A stretch of 64,000 bases of DNA from Novipirellula herctigrandis. GTDB lineage: Bacteria > Planctomycetota > Planctomycetia > Pirellulales > Pirellulaceae. The notes under the pieces are model-generated. The model worked only from the letters and a program-made list of their open reading frames with translations. It was not told the origin of the DNA and did not search any database. A program made the translations under genes and the position numbers. Location of the stretch: contig SJPJ01000002.1 of the NCBI GenBank assembly GCA_007859835.1, positions 266,744 to 330,743 of the forward strand. The letters run 5' to 3'. Of this stretch, positions 25,252-35,800 are shown piece by piece; position 1 is the stretch's first letter, and every line of letters starts with the position of its first letter.

Positions 25252-26917
25252 GATTCCATCCAAGGGTATGACGACTTTGCGTCGGGTAGTCTTCGTTTTC
25301 ACTCGATACGGGCAGAAACAATTTCATCATCGCTCCACGTCCTTCGCCTTCGCTATGCGGAATCAACGATCCTCCATGCTGCGAAACAATTCGATACGTG
25401 ATACTCAGCCCCAAACCGGTCCCAGTTCCATCGCGGCGTCGAGTAAAAAAGGGCTCAAACAAATGCTTGATCACCTCTTCACTCATTCCACATCCATTGT
25501 CTTTCACTACGACAATTGCACCTGATTCGTTCCCATCGATTTCAATGTCAACCGCACCCTCCGTTTCGACACTTTCGAGCGCGTTGGTAATCAGGTTCAA
25601 GATAACTTGACGAATTTCTTGTGAATTGACGTGCGCGCAAACTTGCTGACTGCTATGGGTGCGAATCGTTTTGCATCGATACTTGCCGACCGTACGAACC
25701 ATCGCAACAATTTCTTCGACCAATTCGGTCAAATCGGTTTGCGATCGTTGCACTTCGCCAAGCCGACTAAAGTCGAGCAGACGTTCGGTGATTCCTTTAC
25801 AACGAAATGCTTCGTCTTGAATCCGCCGAAGGTTCATTCGCATCGCGTTGATCAATTCGTCGTCAAGTGAGACACTGTTTGGCGAATCAACTCGCATTCC
25901 GATCGCATCTTCGACGCGTGATTCGAGAGCCTCGGCACTCCAAGCGATGGTCGCCAGCGGATTATTGATTTCGTGAGCAACGCCGGCCGCAAGAAACCCG
26001 ACGCTGGCCAATTGTTCGTTTTGAATGACTTCTCGCGTTCGCTCTTGAACTTGACGGTCGAGGTCCGAGCAAACAGTTTTGAGTTTCGTATACGCCTTCT
26101 TAAACCGCTGAGTCATCCCGTTCATCGCCATCGCCAACTCGTTTAGCTCGTCGGTCGTCCCCAAATCAATCCAATGATTCAATTGACCTCTGGCAACCAA
26201 CCGTGACCCATCAAGCAGCGTTTGAAATGGTTTGACTACCAGCGAATGAAAGCACCAAAGCAACAACACAACCATGGCAACCGAAACGATCGTGCACACC
26301 CAAGCGATTGAGATCCAAGTGCGATATTGGCCACGCACATCATGGCTGAACGCCGCCATCCCGCCATGAATCAACGATAAATGTTCTTCTGTTAAATCGA
26401 CAAGCGAATCGAGTCGATCCGACAGCTCGCTTTTCCGTGCGTAGTCCATCGAATGCGGCTGGCGATGAAACGCTTCGAGAGCCTGGACCATTTCTTGGAT
26501 TTCGCCAAGACTGCGTCGTTGGCGTTCGGCGTCAATGAGAAGATCCGACTCTTCCTCGACACTCGAAACCGAAATAATGTCTTCGTAAAGTTGGATGCGT
26601 ACTTCTAAATCCAACAGCGTTTGTAGATACCGCGATCGTTCGATCTCCGACAACGGATTGTCAAGCAAACCCGCGTCGATCATACCGCCGTTATGCAGCA
26701 AGTCGTTCATCCGGCTATTGCTATCGCGAAGCGTCTCAGACAAACGATTCAAATCGTTGGCGTAAGGAATCTCCGTCGCCCGCTGGCTAATCGAGTTGGC
26801 GAGACGCCGATAACGATATAGCCCCCAGAACCCGCTGAATGCTAGCAACAAAACAATGGTTGTTAGCAGAGATAGAGCTGCAATAAGTTTAGTACGAATA
26901 GAACGTCGACGCAGCAC
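25226..26917 (-). CDS. Membrane sensor histidine kinase, partner of the NtrC-type regulator
   Basis: 563 residues. There is a membrane helix at residues 11-32, a helical periplasmic sensor (about 35-205), and a second helix (about 210-235). A HAMP linker ('VVKPFQTLLDGSRLVARGQL'), a coiled coil and HisKA follow, with the phospho-His in 'GVAHEINNPLATI'. The HATPase contains the N box 'VILNLITNALESV', G1 'VKDNGCGM', F box 'LFEPFFTRR' and G2 'GTGLGLSI'. It is the NtrB/ZraS layout. The sensed signal cannot be inferred. Confidence 0.92.
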   Translation of the reverse strand: MLRRRSIRTKLIAALSLLTTIVLLLAFSGFWGLYRYRRLANSISQRATEIPYANDLNRLSETLRDSNSRMNDLLHNGGMIDAGLLDNPLSEIERSRYLQTLLDLEVRIQLYEDIISVSSVEEESDLLIDAERQRRSLGEIQEMVQALEAFHRQPHSMDYARKSELSDRLDSLVDLTEEHLSLIHGGMAAFSHDVRGQYRTWISIAWVCTIVSVAMVVLLLWCFHSLVVKPFQTLLDGSRLVARGQLNHWIDLGTTDELNELAMAMNGMTQRFKKAYTKLKTVCSDLDRQVQERTREVIQNEQLASVGFLAAGVAHEINNPLATIAWSAEALESRVEDAIGMRVDSPNSVSLDDELINAMRMNLRRIQDEAFRCKGITERLLDFSRLGEVQRSQTDLTELVEEIVAMVRTVGKYRCKTIRTHSSQQVCAHVNSQEIRQVILNLITNALESVETEGAVDIEIDGNESGAIVVVKDNGCGMSEEVIKHLFEPFFTRRRDGTGTGLGLSITYRIVSQHGGSLIPHSEGEGRGAMMKLFLPVSSENEDYPTQSRHTLGWNHESAKAAA

Positions 26918-27129
26918 TGGCTCACCCTCCTTGGCTTGATCGAGTGGAACCTCTTATTCCACGTTTTCTTTAGCCTATCGCTTTGCTCGTTTGGGGACAA
27001 GACGAAACCCGACAACACCGACGAACCCAAACACGCCATGACGAAACTGGGGTTGGTTTCGACCGGCGTGGTTTGTTACACGCAGTCGTTGCACCAGAAC
27101 TTTCGGAAATCCATCTACCGAGAACTCGA

Positions 27130-27861
27130 ATGACATCTTGTCACGAATCCCCGCTTCCAAGGCGGCGCAAACTGTCGATTTGCCTCACCATCGTCGCGAT
27201 TTCTGCGATCTTCCTACCGCTTGGCGGCTGCCAAGATGGCCCCCTCTACGCACTGAAGGCGGTCAATCCTTGGTTTGTGATGAAGGAATGGCGTGAGGAT
27301 GAAGCATTTGGGATTACCGATCATGAACGTCGAAACCAACTTGCCTCGCTCGCTGAATCGATCGAACACCTTCCCGAAGAACGCCAAAAATATTGGTCTG
27401 CGCATCTCGCCCAAATCATGGCAAATGACCAAAGCGCGGAAATGCGACGACTTGCGGTTCTGGCAAGCGGAAAAATTGCCACAGCCGGTGACGCTATCGC
27501 ATTGGTCGAAAAAGGGCTCGACGATGATAGCATGAAGGTACGGATGGAAGCCTGCCGGGCGCTCGGTCGAATCGACGACGAAGAATCCTCGCGGATGCTC
27601 GCCGCCATGGTGGGAACCGAATCCAACCAAGACGTTCGCAATGCCGCGATAGCCTCGCTCGCTCAACACAAAAACCCCATCTCGGTCAACTCGCTTCGTC
27701 TTGCATTGGCCGATCGAAACCCTGCGACTCGAGACTTGACGATGCAATCGCTTCGCGGAGTGACCGGGAAAGAGCTTGGGAACGACCCCGATGTATGGAT
27801 CGCAGAGCTTGATAAAACTAGCGACGAAATGCTCAATGGCTCGTCAACGCTGATGCGATAA
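27130..27861 (+). CDS. HEAT-repeat lipoprotein
   Basis: 243 residues from the ATG at 27130, chosen because the signal sequence begins after it. The lipobox 'PLGGC' ends the signal at about residue 34. From about residue 90 onward, 30-residue helical pairs of HEAT/PBS-lyase type repeat, for example 'MKVRMEACRALGRIDDEESS' and 'QDVRNAAIASLAQHK'. Probably an envelope scaffold. The upstream 212-nt space is shared with the divergent kinase operon; the next gene begins 14 nt downstream. Confidence 0.75.
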   Translation: MTSCHESPLPRRRKLSICLTIVAISAIFLPLGGCQDGPLYALKAVNPWFVMKEWREDEAFGITDHERRNQLASLAESIEHLPEERQKYWSAHLAQIMANDQSAEMRRLAVLASGKIATAGDAIALVEKGLDDDSMKVRMEACRALGRIDDEESSRMLAAMVGTESNQDVRNAAIASLAQHKNPISVNSLRLALADRNPATRDLTMQSLRGVTGKELGNDPDVWIAELDKTSDEMLNGSSTLMR

Positions 27862-27875
27862 TGGAATGAATAACA

Positions 27876-29465
27876 ATGTATTCTGACAATCCCTTTTTCC
27901 ACTCCCATCATCGACAGATGATGTTGCTACTGTTCGTTTCACTCACTATCTCGATTCCCTGTTTCGCGGACGATCCGATGCGAATTTGGGTCGACGATTC
28001 CGGTTTGCATTCGATTAAAGCAAGCTTAGAAACGATCGAAAATGAAGAAGCAGTGCTAGTTCGGCCCGATGGAACGCGAGCTCGCATTCCGATTGCGAAA
28101 TTGAGTGTAAAGGATTCCGAATACGTCGAAGCGTGGCGAATCAATCCGCGAGACAACACGAATTTCCTGCGGTCTTCGCCGCCCGTTTTCCCCGAACTGA
28201 AACCGGGACCGATCGTGGAACTGCCACGAGCAACTCAATTGTTAACCGATGGTGAACCACTCTCGCCAATCATCGGTCTACTGGAACCGGCCGAAGCTAC
28301 GCTGCCCGAAAGCATGCCTCCCGATCCAACTCCAAATCGAGTCAATATTGGGCTTGGTGCAAAATCACTTGGCCGAATCCATGCATATGACCGTTGCTCG
28401 GATCCAATCGTGATCGACTCCGAAGGTCATCAGTTCATGGCAGCCTCGATAAGTGCCGGCTTGAGTTCTTCGCTTGGCACCAAAGCGAATCGATTAATTC
28501 GATTTGAACCAAAAACAAATCAATTGGCCACCGTCTGGACATCCGACGCACCCGTTTCACTACTTGACCACCATGGACCAAGCGGTCGATCCTTGGTACT
28601 TGATGGTCATCAAGTTCAAGGAAGTGGTGGCCAGCTTGCCGTCGCCACCGGATGGAACGACGTGTCGTTGTCAATCCGCTTCCATCGTGCATTGCCCATG
28701 AACGAATCGAACGACCAAAGCCGGGTACTTTCAGGCGGGCATGTTCAGTGGGCTAGGTGGGTTGATGACGAGCACATCGTCGCTGCGATCGATTCACAGA
28801 TTGGCGTGTGGAATTTGTTCTCGGGTGAGCTGAAACATTCCATTTGTCGATGTGCCTCAAAAGCGACGCCCGCGATATCCCCCGGGCGGCGTTACATCGC
28901 AGTCCCCGACACCGGTGGCGTATCAATCTACCGAACAACCGATGGCGAAAACTTGGGCCGATTGCCAATCGAACCAGGACGAATACCAAGCGTAAGCTAT
29001 TCGCCACGCGGCGATTCGTTGGCGATAGTATCCCCCAATCGGTTGCGAGTATGGGAATTGTCTACCGCAACACTACGTGGCGAGGTCAAGTCACGACGGT
29101 CGTTGGGAAAAGGATCGCCCGTTTGGATCGATACCGACTTGGTGTTGTCATCCAATGGCGTGTTGATGAGCCTATTTCGCGGTGTGCCAATTTGGCGATA
29201 CGAACTAGCCGGTGCAACGATTGCCTCGGTTGCTCTCGGCGTGGGCGGATCCAATGTCGGCATCATTCGTCGAGGCGATGAAGCAGAAATCGCTATTGCC
29301 AAGATCCCCCACCAAACCGCCAGCGATGCAATGCCGTGGGTCGACCGAAAGCTATCCATCCAAGGAAGCGACAATTGGAGCGTTGCTGGCCGAAGCGTCT
29401 GGAACAAGACCGGATGGAGCGATCGCGATATCCGCTACGCAGGACTGGAAAACCCGAGTCACTGA
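27876..29465 (+). CDS. Secreted SHD1-domain protein with a WD40-like propeller
   Basis: 529 residues. The first 32 residues include a signal peptide. Residues about 35-90 ('MRIWVDDSGLHSIKASLETI', 'IPIAKLSVKDSEYV') match SHD1, the SLA1-homology domain that is widespread in planctomycete exported proteins. The rest has repeated strands ('FSGELKHSICRCASKATPAI', 'LPIEPGRIPSVSYSPRGDS') consistent with a degenerate WD40 propeller. No catalytic residues are recognised. It ends 8 nt before the end of the convergent caspase-fold gene. Confidence 0.7.
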   Translation: MYSDNPFFHSHHRQMMLLLFVSLTISIPCFADDPMRIWVDDSGLHSIKASLETIENEEAVLVRPDGTRARIPIAKLSVKDSEYVEAWRINPRDNTNFLRSSPPVFPELKPGPIVELPRATQLLTDGEPLSPIIGLLEPAEATLPESMPPDPTPNRVNIGLGAKSLGRIHAYDRCSDPIVIDSEGHQFMAASISAGLSSSLGTKANRLIRFEPKTNQLATVWTSDAPVSLLDHHGPSGRSLVLDGHQVQGSGGQLAVATGWNDVSLSIRFHRALPMNESNDQSRVLSGGHVQWARWVDDEHIVAAIDSQIGVWNLFSGELKHSICRCASKATPAISPGRRYIAVPDTGGVSIYRTTDGENLGRLPIEPGRIPSVSYSPRGDSLAIVSPNRLRVWELSTATLRGEVKSRRSLGKGSPVWIDTDLVLSSNGVLMSLFRGVPIWRYELAGATIASVALGVGGSNVGIIRRGDEAEIAIAKIPHQTASDAMPWVDRKLSIQGSDNWSVAGRSVWNKTGWSDRDIRYAGLENPSH

Positions 29466-29473
29466 GAACAATT

Positions 29474-30475
29474 CTATTCGCCCGCTTCTTGCCGCGATTC
29501 TGCAGCTTGATAGATTTTAGCCAAACGAACCATTAAGGGTTCAATCTCATCGAGGTAGGCTGCTTCACTTAACTGCGATTTGCGAATCCGAATTTGATCA
29601 AGGTCTCGCTCGATGGCATCCCGTTGAGTTTGCTCTTCGATCGTTAATCGCAATCGATTCTTATTAGCGACGAGAGTGACACGGCTTGCATTTCGCCCGT
29701 CAAGCTCAACGTCGTCTTTTGCTTTCTGCACACTGCGCACGCCACGAAACATGGTTGCGGGTGTACCAAGTCCATCCCCATTGTCATCGACCAAAGCATG
29801 TTCCGTGACGATTCGATCCTCGGATTCATAGAATGCACGGACCTCTGCACTCGCTCTTAAGAAGGCCTCTTGCACCGAGACTTCTTGGTCATGATCAAGA
29901 TCCGACTCGATGGAACCAATCGCCTTGGAAAAGTATTCACCGAAGCGTGCATAGTTTTGCTCAGTGCCACTCTTCGTCGCTGTCACGACGATTCGGTTCC
30001 TGCCTGACAGCGCGTTGATAAAAGGGCCGCTCGAAGAACTGCCGTTGATGATCACAAGCGGCCGTTCAAATCGATCGAGCCACTTTGACAAATCGCTGGC
30101 GGAAAGGTCAGGCCCACGCAGATTGAACTTTGCCACTCCCGATGCATAGGTTCCATGCCCAATCAAGACAATCCAAAGCGGCGCTATCGTGGTTGTCTCG
30201 GATGCTTCAATCGCCCTTTTCAGAAGTTCGCGATCGGGAACATCGTTTGCAGGTTCTTTGTTGGCTGGAGCATCACCAATTCGAGTCACCTTGGCTGTTG
30301 AACCCTCAGCGATCCTTGTCCATCGATCCGCGGATTCACCAAACCCGACCGAGTACGTTGGTTCGCCTGGTGCACCTTGAACAAGGAACACTTCGCTCAC
30401 GCCCTGACACTTTGCTGGCACAGCCAAAACAATCACGAAACAAAGGGACAACACCAAGTTGATCAATCGATTCAT
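29474..30475 (-). CDS. Caspase-fold (C13/C14-like) protein lacking the cysteine nucleophile
   Basis: 333 residues from the ATG at 30475, which overlaps the upstream stop (ATGA). Signal peptide at residues 1-24. The caspase-hemoglobinase fold is suggested by 'LWIVLIGHGTYASGVAKFNL' (catalytic-His strand), then 'RPLVIINGSSSSGPFINALS', where the nucleophile should follow the strand but the sequence is G-S-S-S-S with no Cys. A calcium-type acidic loop 'DLDHDQEVSVQEAF' follows. It is the last gene of the MoxR/DUF58 operon. Either a serine replaces the cysteine or the protein is a pseudoenzyme. Confidence 0.6.
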   Translation of the reverse strand: MNRLINLVLSLCFVIVLAVPAKCQGVSEVFLVQGAPGEPTYSVGFGESADRWTRIAEGSTAKVTRIGDAPANKEPANDVPDRELLKRAIEASETTTIAPLWIVLIGHGTYASGVAKFNLRGPDLSASDLSKWLDRFERPLVIINGSSSSGPFINALSGRNRIVVTATKSGTEQNYARFGEYFSKAIGSIESDLDHDQEVSVQEAFLRASAEVRAFYESEDRIVTEHALVDDNGDGLGTPATMFRGVRSVQKAKDDVELDGRNASRVTLVANKNRLRLTIEEQTQRDAIERDLDQIRIRKSQLSEAAYLDEIEPLMVRLAKIYQAAESRQEAGE

Positions 30476-32895
30476 GCTAGCCCTTTCCAACGCCGAATTC
30501 CCCATTCACCACACAAGCATGCGATCGCAGTGATCATCACCCATGTTCGATGCCAAAGCGGATAAACCCATGTTTCAGAGATCGGCATCCGCCGGTTCGG
30601 TAGATCCGAAGCGAATGCCGATAACTCGCTATCATCAATCACTTCACCACCAGTTTGGTCGGCAATCTTCGTCAGTAACTTTCGATTCAACGACAGATCG
30701 CTGAACTCCGACGTGACAACTTGTGACGAGAATCCCGTTTGAGCTGTTCCGACGTGGCTGCCATCGGGTGCTAACGTGGTCACATCGACTAAGCAACCAC
30801 CGGTTTCTCGTGTCCAATACTCGGACGAGTAAACGCCTGCAGACCTATCGTCCGCGGTTGCTAAAAGGGTGAACGGTTCGCCTCCAGACGGGGTGATTTT
30901 CAATTCAACGATTGCATTATCTAGCGGTAAGTAAGCTTCGTCTCGAACAGTGACCACAATTTTTGCAGGAGCGTTTACATCGTCACTCGGCTCCACCGTT
31001 GCATCAACCCTCCGAGGCACTTCGCCGACGAGCCAATGTGCGATTTGCCGCCACATCTGAGCAGGGTCCTCACGATTATTGTCACCGGCATCCTTCTCAC
31101 CACGCCGCATCGACCAACGCCACAAATCGCCAATCGGCATCGCCGCGGTGCGTCCTTTTCCGAATCGCTGTGTCACTAGCCCTGGCATCGTTTGTCCGTC
31201 ACGTGTTTCCACCGACAGAATCGACGACGCGCCGGGTTTAACATCACCGACGGCGTTGAGCGTTGTGAAAAAAGGCATTTTCCGAAGTCGATTTTGCTCG
31301 GACGCCTCATTGTCGCGAAGCCGAATCCAGGGCTCGAGCATCCCCTCGCGTGAGATTTGTAATCGGTACTCGCCGGCGCGGCTCGGTTTGTCACGGCGGG
31401 CCGCATACACCGCGGACAATTCACCGAGTGGGCTGTCCGCGAACGCCTTACCGTCGAAGGACTCTTGACCGCCGAGCATCATGAATCCCCCACCTCGGGA
31501 ACCGACGAAACGCCGTAAGAGCAGTAGTTGATCCTGACTAAAAAACGAGGGCTCGATGTCATCGAGAATCACCGCTTGGTAGCTGAACAATTCCTCGGCC
31601 GAGTCGGGGAAACCGTCGCTTAATTCTTCCGATTCTTTCACTCCGAGTCGAATCATTACCGGTTCGTCGTACTGTTCGGCAATTTCCTCTTCATCCTCGC
31701 CGAGTCCTTGGAACAACGGATTACTGCTGGTTACCCCTTGATCGCGAAAACTAAACTTCGGTTCTTTATTGGCAATCCGTATCAGGCCGACGAGTTGAAT
31801 CTCGGCATCTTCAGCCAAAGACCGACGCAAAAATTTGAATTCCCAGTTCGGGCGGCCTGCGACATATAAAATCCGGTACGGACCGCTTTTTCGGTCGACC
31901 GTTATAATCCGTTGATTATTCACGAGGGTCGCTTCCGAGGAACCGGCCGATGGGTCTTTGTCCCCAGCCATTTCCATTGACTCGCGATCAACTTCACGAA
32001 AAACGATCGCTCGATAAAACGAGACTCCGCTTTTTTCAGGCCGAAACTGAAAGGTGACTTCTTGTGGACGCCCGTCCTCGCTTGCCGCGAGCGATTGCTC
32101 TTCGACGAGATTTCCGCTAATTGCATCGCGGAGTTGAACGAACAGTGGTTCGTCTGGGATTTCCGCTCGCGTAACTTGGACTCGCACGGTCATCGGTGCC
32201 GACTCAAAATCCGTTTGCCGAATGCTTGTACCGGTAATGGCTACATCCCGTAATGTTTCTTTTTGAGAATTCAAGACAGGATACACGGGAAATCCTAACG
32301 TGGACCAATCAAAATCGGCTGATGGTGCGTCCGTTAGGTTCCCGTCGGTGAATAGCAGAACTCCGCCAACCGGTCGCGATAGAAAGCGTTCTTTCACCGC
32401 ACCAAGACTAGTCGCAAGCGAAGAGGTGTACCCGTCAGGCGTTAAATCCTTTTGTTCCAAATCGATAGGTTTGAGTGAATCGTCAAATGCATAGTCGCGG
32501 ACATCGAAGTCTTGGGCCAATCGAATACGCCAACTGGATTTTGGATCAAGACGACGTGCAGCGCGCTCACTGCGTGATTCCGAAGCATCATCGGTTTTAA
32601 GCGTCATGCTGCGACTGGTATCAACCAAAATTGGCAGTATGTTCGCTTTCGGTTGAGGACGAGTCCCGCTTCGCATTGGCTCGAGCAAGCAGATTGCGAT
32701 CAGTCCAATCGCAGCGAGCTTCAACACCGCCGCAATCAATCCGAAAACTCCAGACGCACGATTTCGCCAATAGTTCCAAATCGTCAATAAGGCAAGTAAC
32801 GTTACGACGACCACGATGGGCCAAACCCAATCGGGTGACCCCCAATAGATTTCCTGTGCAATTAAGCCTGCGATGCCCGTTACCGCCATTGTCAT
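30472..32895 (-). CDS. Membrane protein with vWA-like and glutamine-amidotransferase-like domains
   Basis: 807 residues. Two membrane helices occur near residues 23-70. A region follows with 'ILVDTSRSMTLKT', a MIDAS-like DxSxS of a vWA fold, and a GATase1-like region ('YRILYVAGRPNWEFKFL', 'LLLRRFVGSRGGGFMMLGG'). A final helix lies near residue 790. Proteins of this layout accompany BatA-like proteins in planctomycetes; no enzymatic triad is evident in the GATase-like part. It is translationally coupled on both sides. A start at 32889 (MAVTG) is also possible. Confidence 0.7.
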   Translation of the reverse strand: MTMAVTGIAGLIAQEIYWGSPDWVWPIVVVVTLLALLTIWNYWRNRASGVFGLIAAVLKLAAIGLIAICLLEPMRSGTRPQPKANILPILVDTSRSMTLKTDDASESRSERAARRLDPKSSWRIRLAQDFDVRDYAFDDSLKPIDLEQKDLTPDGYTSSLATSLGAVKERFLSRPVGGVLLFTDGNLTDAPSADFDWSTLGFPVYPVLNSQKETLRDVAITGTSIRQTDFESAPMTVRVQVTRAEIPDEPLFVQLRDAISGNLVEEQSLAASEDGRPQEVTFQFRPEKSGVSFYRAIVFREVDRESMEMAGDKDPSAGSSEATLVNNQRIITVDRKSGPYRILYVAGRPNWEFKFLRRSLAEDAEIQLVGLIRIANKEPKFSFRDQGVTSSNPLFQGLGEDEEEIAEQYDEPVMIRLGVKESEELSDGFPDSAEELFSYQAVILDDIEPSFFSQDQLLLLRRFVGSRGGGFMMLGGQESFDGKAFADSPLGELSAVYAARRDKPSRAGEYRLQISREGMLEPWIRLRDNEASEQNRLRKMPFFTTLNAVGDVKPGASSILSVETRDGQTMPGLVTQRFGKGRTAAMPIGDLWRWSMRRGEKDAGDNNREDPAQMWRQIAHWLVGEVPRRVDATVEPSDDVNAPAKIVVTVRDEAYLPLDNAIVELKITPSGGEPFTLLATADDRSAGVYSSEYWTRETGGCLVDVTTLAPDGSHVGTAQTGFSSQVVTSEFSDLSLNRKLLTKIADQTGGEVIDDSELSAFASDLPNRRMPISETWVYPLWHRTWVMITAIACLCGEWGIRRWKGLA

Positions 32896-35800
32896 CGCCC
32901 ACTTCCAAGGTTTTCGTAATATCGGTGAACCGCGTCGGCATACTCTTTGGGAACGGGGTCACGATCGATGGGCACCAGAGAATTTTTCTCGGCCGAGCGA
33001 CGCATCCATTCCTCTTGGACATCGCGGCGAAGCTCCCTAAGAGGCTTGGCGATCATTTCTTCCACCAAATCCCATTGCGGTGCTTCCGATTTTCGCTGTA
33101 GGTCGACGCGGATATCACGGGCTCGGTCACGAATGCGATTCGCTCGAGAACGAAGCTCAGGACTTTCAAGCATTTCCTCGACATCACGCAATCGATCACT
33201 CCAATCACGGAACCCATTGCCCGTGATCGGCGATCCACTAGGACTATCAGCCGCGAGTTGCGTGATGGAATTCCCAGCCTGCTGATTGCCCGGTTGCTGA
33301 TTGCCCGGTTGCTGATTGCCCGGTTGTTGGGGGTCGGACTGCGATGGTTGTCCATTCTGTCCTTCGTTCGGTTGCCCGTCCTGTTGCCCACTCGGCTGTC
33401 CGTTCGGTTGTCCCCCCTGTGCCTGGCTGGGATTTGCTCTCAGGCTTTGCGACTCACTTGGATCTCCTTGCTGATCACTTGGTGGCCCTTGCTGATCACT
33501 TGGATCTCCTTGCTGATCACTTGGATCTCCTTGCTGATCACTTGGTGGCCGTTGCTGATCGCTTGGTGGCTGCGCTGCTCGCATTTCGTTTTCGAGAGTT
33601 TCCGTCAATTGGTCCAATTCGGCTAGAGACCGTTTCAAGCCTTCGGTTTCGTCCCCAAGCACCGCCGATGCAGCTTCCTCGAGGCCATCACTGAGTCCTT
33701 CAATCCCTTCGCGAGCCATTTCCTCGGCTACAGCCGCTTGTTGGTCAAAGCCACGGCGCAGCAACTCGCTGGTTTGTCCCAAACGACGATCGATTTGCCG
33801 CTGCTGCGATTCGCGGAAGGAATCGTAAAGTTTCTCGGCTAAAAGGGGTTCGGCTTCTTCGGCCTGCTCTATCGTTTCTTGCATTTCCTGCTGCAGCTCT
33901 GACAATTCTTCGCGTTGCCTCGTGATCTTTTCCTCAATTTCTTGTTGAGGCTCACCATCGCGAAGTCCCGAAGATTGGTTCTGTTGATCACGCTGGATCA
34001 ACTCAGCCAACTCCCGTTGCTGTTCTTCAAGTTGCTGTGCATCCGAGCTCATTTGACGCATTGCATCGTTGAATTGGCCCGATGCTTTTTGACGAAACTC
34101 GTCACGCATTTGCTCCAATTGACGTTCGGCTCGCTTGCCTGATGAAAGCGCTTTGGAAGCATCCTGTTCTTGGAGTGCTTCAGCCGCTTGGCGAACATTT
34201 TCGCGAGTCTCCTGTAGTTGTTCGCTGGCCTGTTGCATCGCCTCTTGATTCTCGGGCGATTGCATTCGCTCGGACATTTCATCGGTCTCTCGCAGCAACT
34301 CTTGCTGCTGCTCACGAAGACGTTTCAATTGCCGCTCCACCTCTGCCTTTTCTTCGGGTGTTTTAGCTGCTTCAAGCGAGGATTGTAGTTGTGCGATTTG
34401 CTTGTTGAGATCTTCTTGTCGACGGGCCAACTCTCGCAGGCGGCTCAAAATTTGGCGATTTTCACGTTCTTGTTGCTGCTGAGGATCATTCGTTTGAGCT
34501 TGTTGCTGGGTTTCGTAACGATTCTCGTCTTCGTCAAGTTCCAATTCGTCAAGCTGTTGCTGGCGGCGCCGCTGAGACGCACTACCTGAACTACTTTGAT
34601 TCTGTTGCTCTGACCTTGAGACTTCGAATTCACGAGACCGCAATTTCAACAATCCCGCATACGCCTCTTGCTCGGCAGTGAGAGCCTCGTTCAGCGAATC
34701 TGTCCTATTTCCGCCAAGGCTGCGTTCCAAAAGCGTGATGGCCGATTGCATAGAAGCACGCGTTTGGTCAACGAACAAAATCGACTTTGAGTCGTCCACT
34801 TCTTGAGCAAGCTCCTCCAGTTTATTTAGGGCCTCGTTTTGAGCTTCCAGTACAAGCCCGACACCTTCAAATGATTCCTCTTTAAGCGTTTCGCCAACTT
34901 GATCTCTTATCACTCTCCAAGTCGCGTTGATGATTTCCTTTTGCAGGTCCGCCAATTCCTCGGCCTCCTGTCCGCTGGGGCTTTGCTGTTGTGATGGCGG
35001 TCCGCTCGGCGGTGCTTCGCCTTCGCGAAAGATCTGTTCGAACGGTCTGACGTCAGCGAAATACATATCGCTTTCGGTTCGACGTAACAGACCATCGGGG
35101 CCGATATCTTCGGCGAACAAGTGATAAGCAAACAATTGATCGGGCTCGGCACCGAGTTCCTCGAATTCGATCAAGTGTGACACTTTCTCACTGGCACCGC
35201 GCGAGACATTCTCAGCGAGCACCACTTCATGGTTTTTCCCAACGAACGAATATGCCAATCCAACTCGGCGGATCCCAAAATCGTCGTACACTTCGGCGGC
35301 AATCGGGAACTCTTCCAACGGGGAAACCGAAGTATCACTCGCAGCTGCAATTTTTAGCTTCGGAGGCACATTCGGTATCACTCGCGAAACCAATTCGGCG
35401 GGATATTGGTTTTGGCGTCCTTGTGCGTCGACCAACGAAAGGGTGAATCGTTGACTTACTCGCATCTCGATCGCCGCGGTCATGGCCGTATCGGCATCGG
35501 CGGACGAAACCAACGCAATTCGCGTCCCGCCCTCTTCGACCAATTCCGCCGATTGGACTGGCTTGTTTAAAAAGCAAATCCATTCCAATTGGGTCCCTTC
35601 GACGGCCGCCACCCGTACGGTGTCTTCGACTCGCTTGTCATCTAATTGTGTGTAATCGGGATAATCAAGTTCGGCGTCACTGCGCACAAGGGCGGGGAAC
35701 TCAAACACCTCGACCGAATAAGTTTCGCTCTGCCAAGTCGGCGCGACAATTTGATAGGTAAAGGGTTCCTCTACCGACGAAACGAACCCACCAAGAATCG

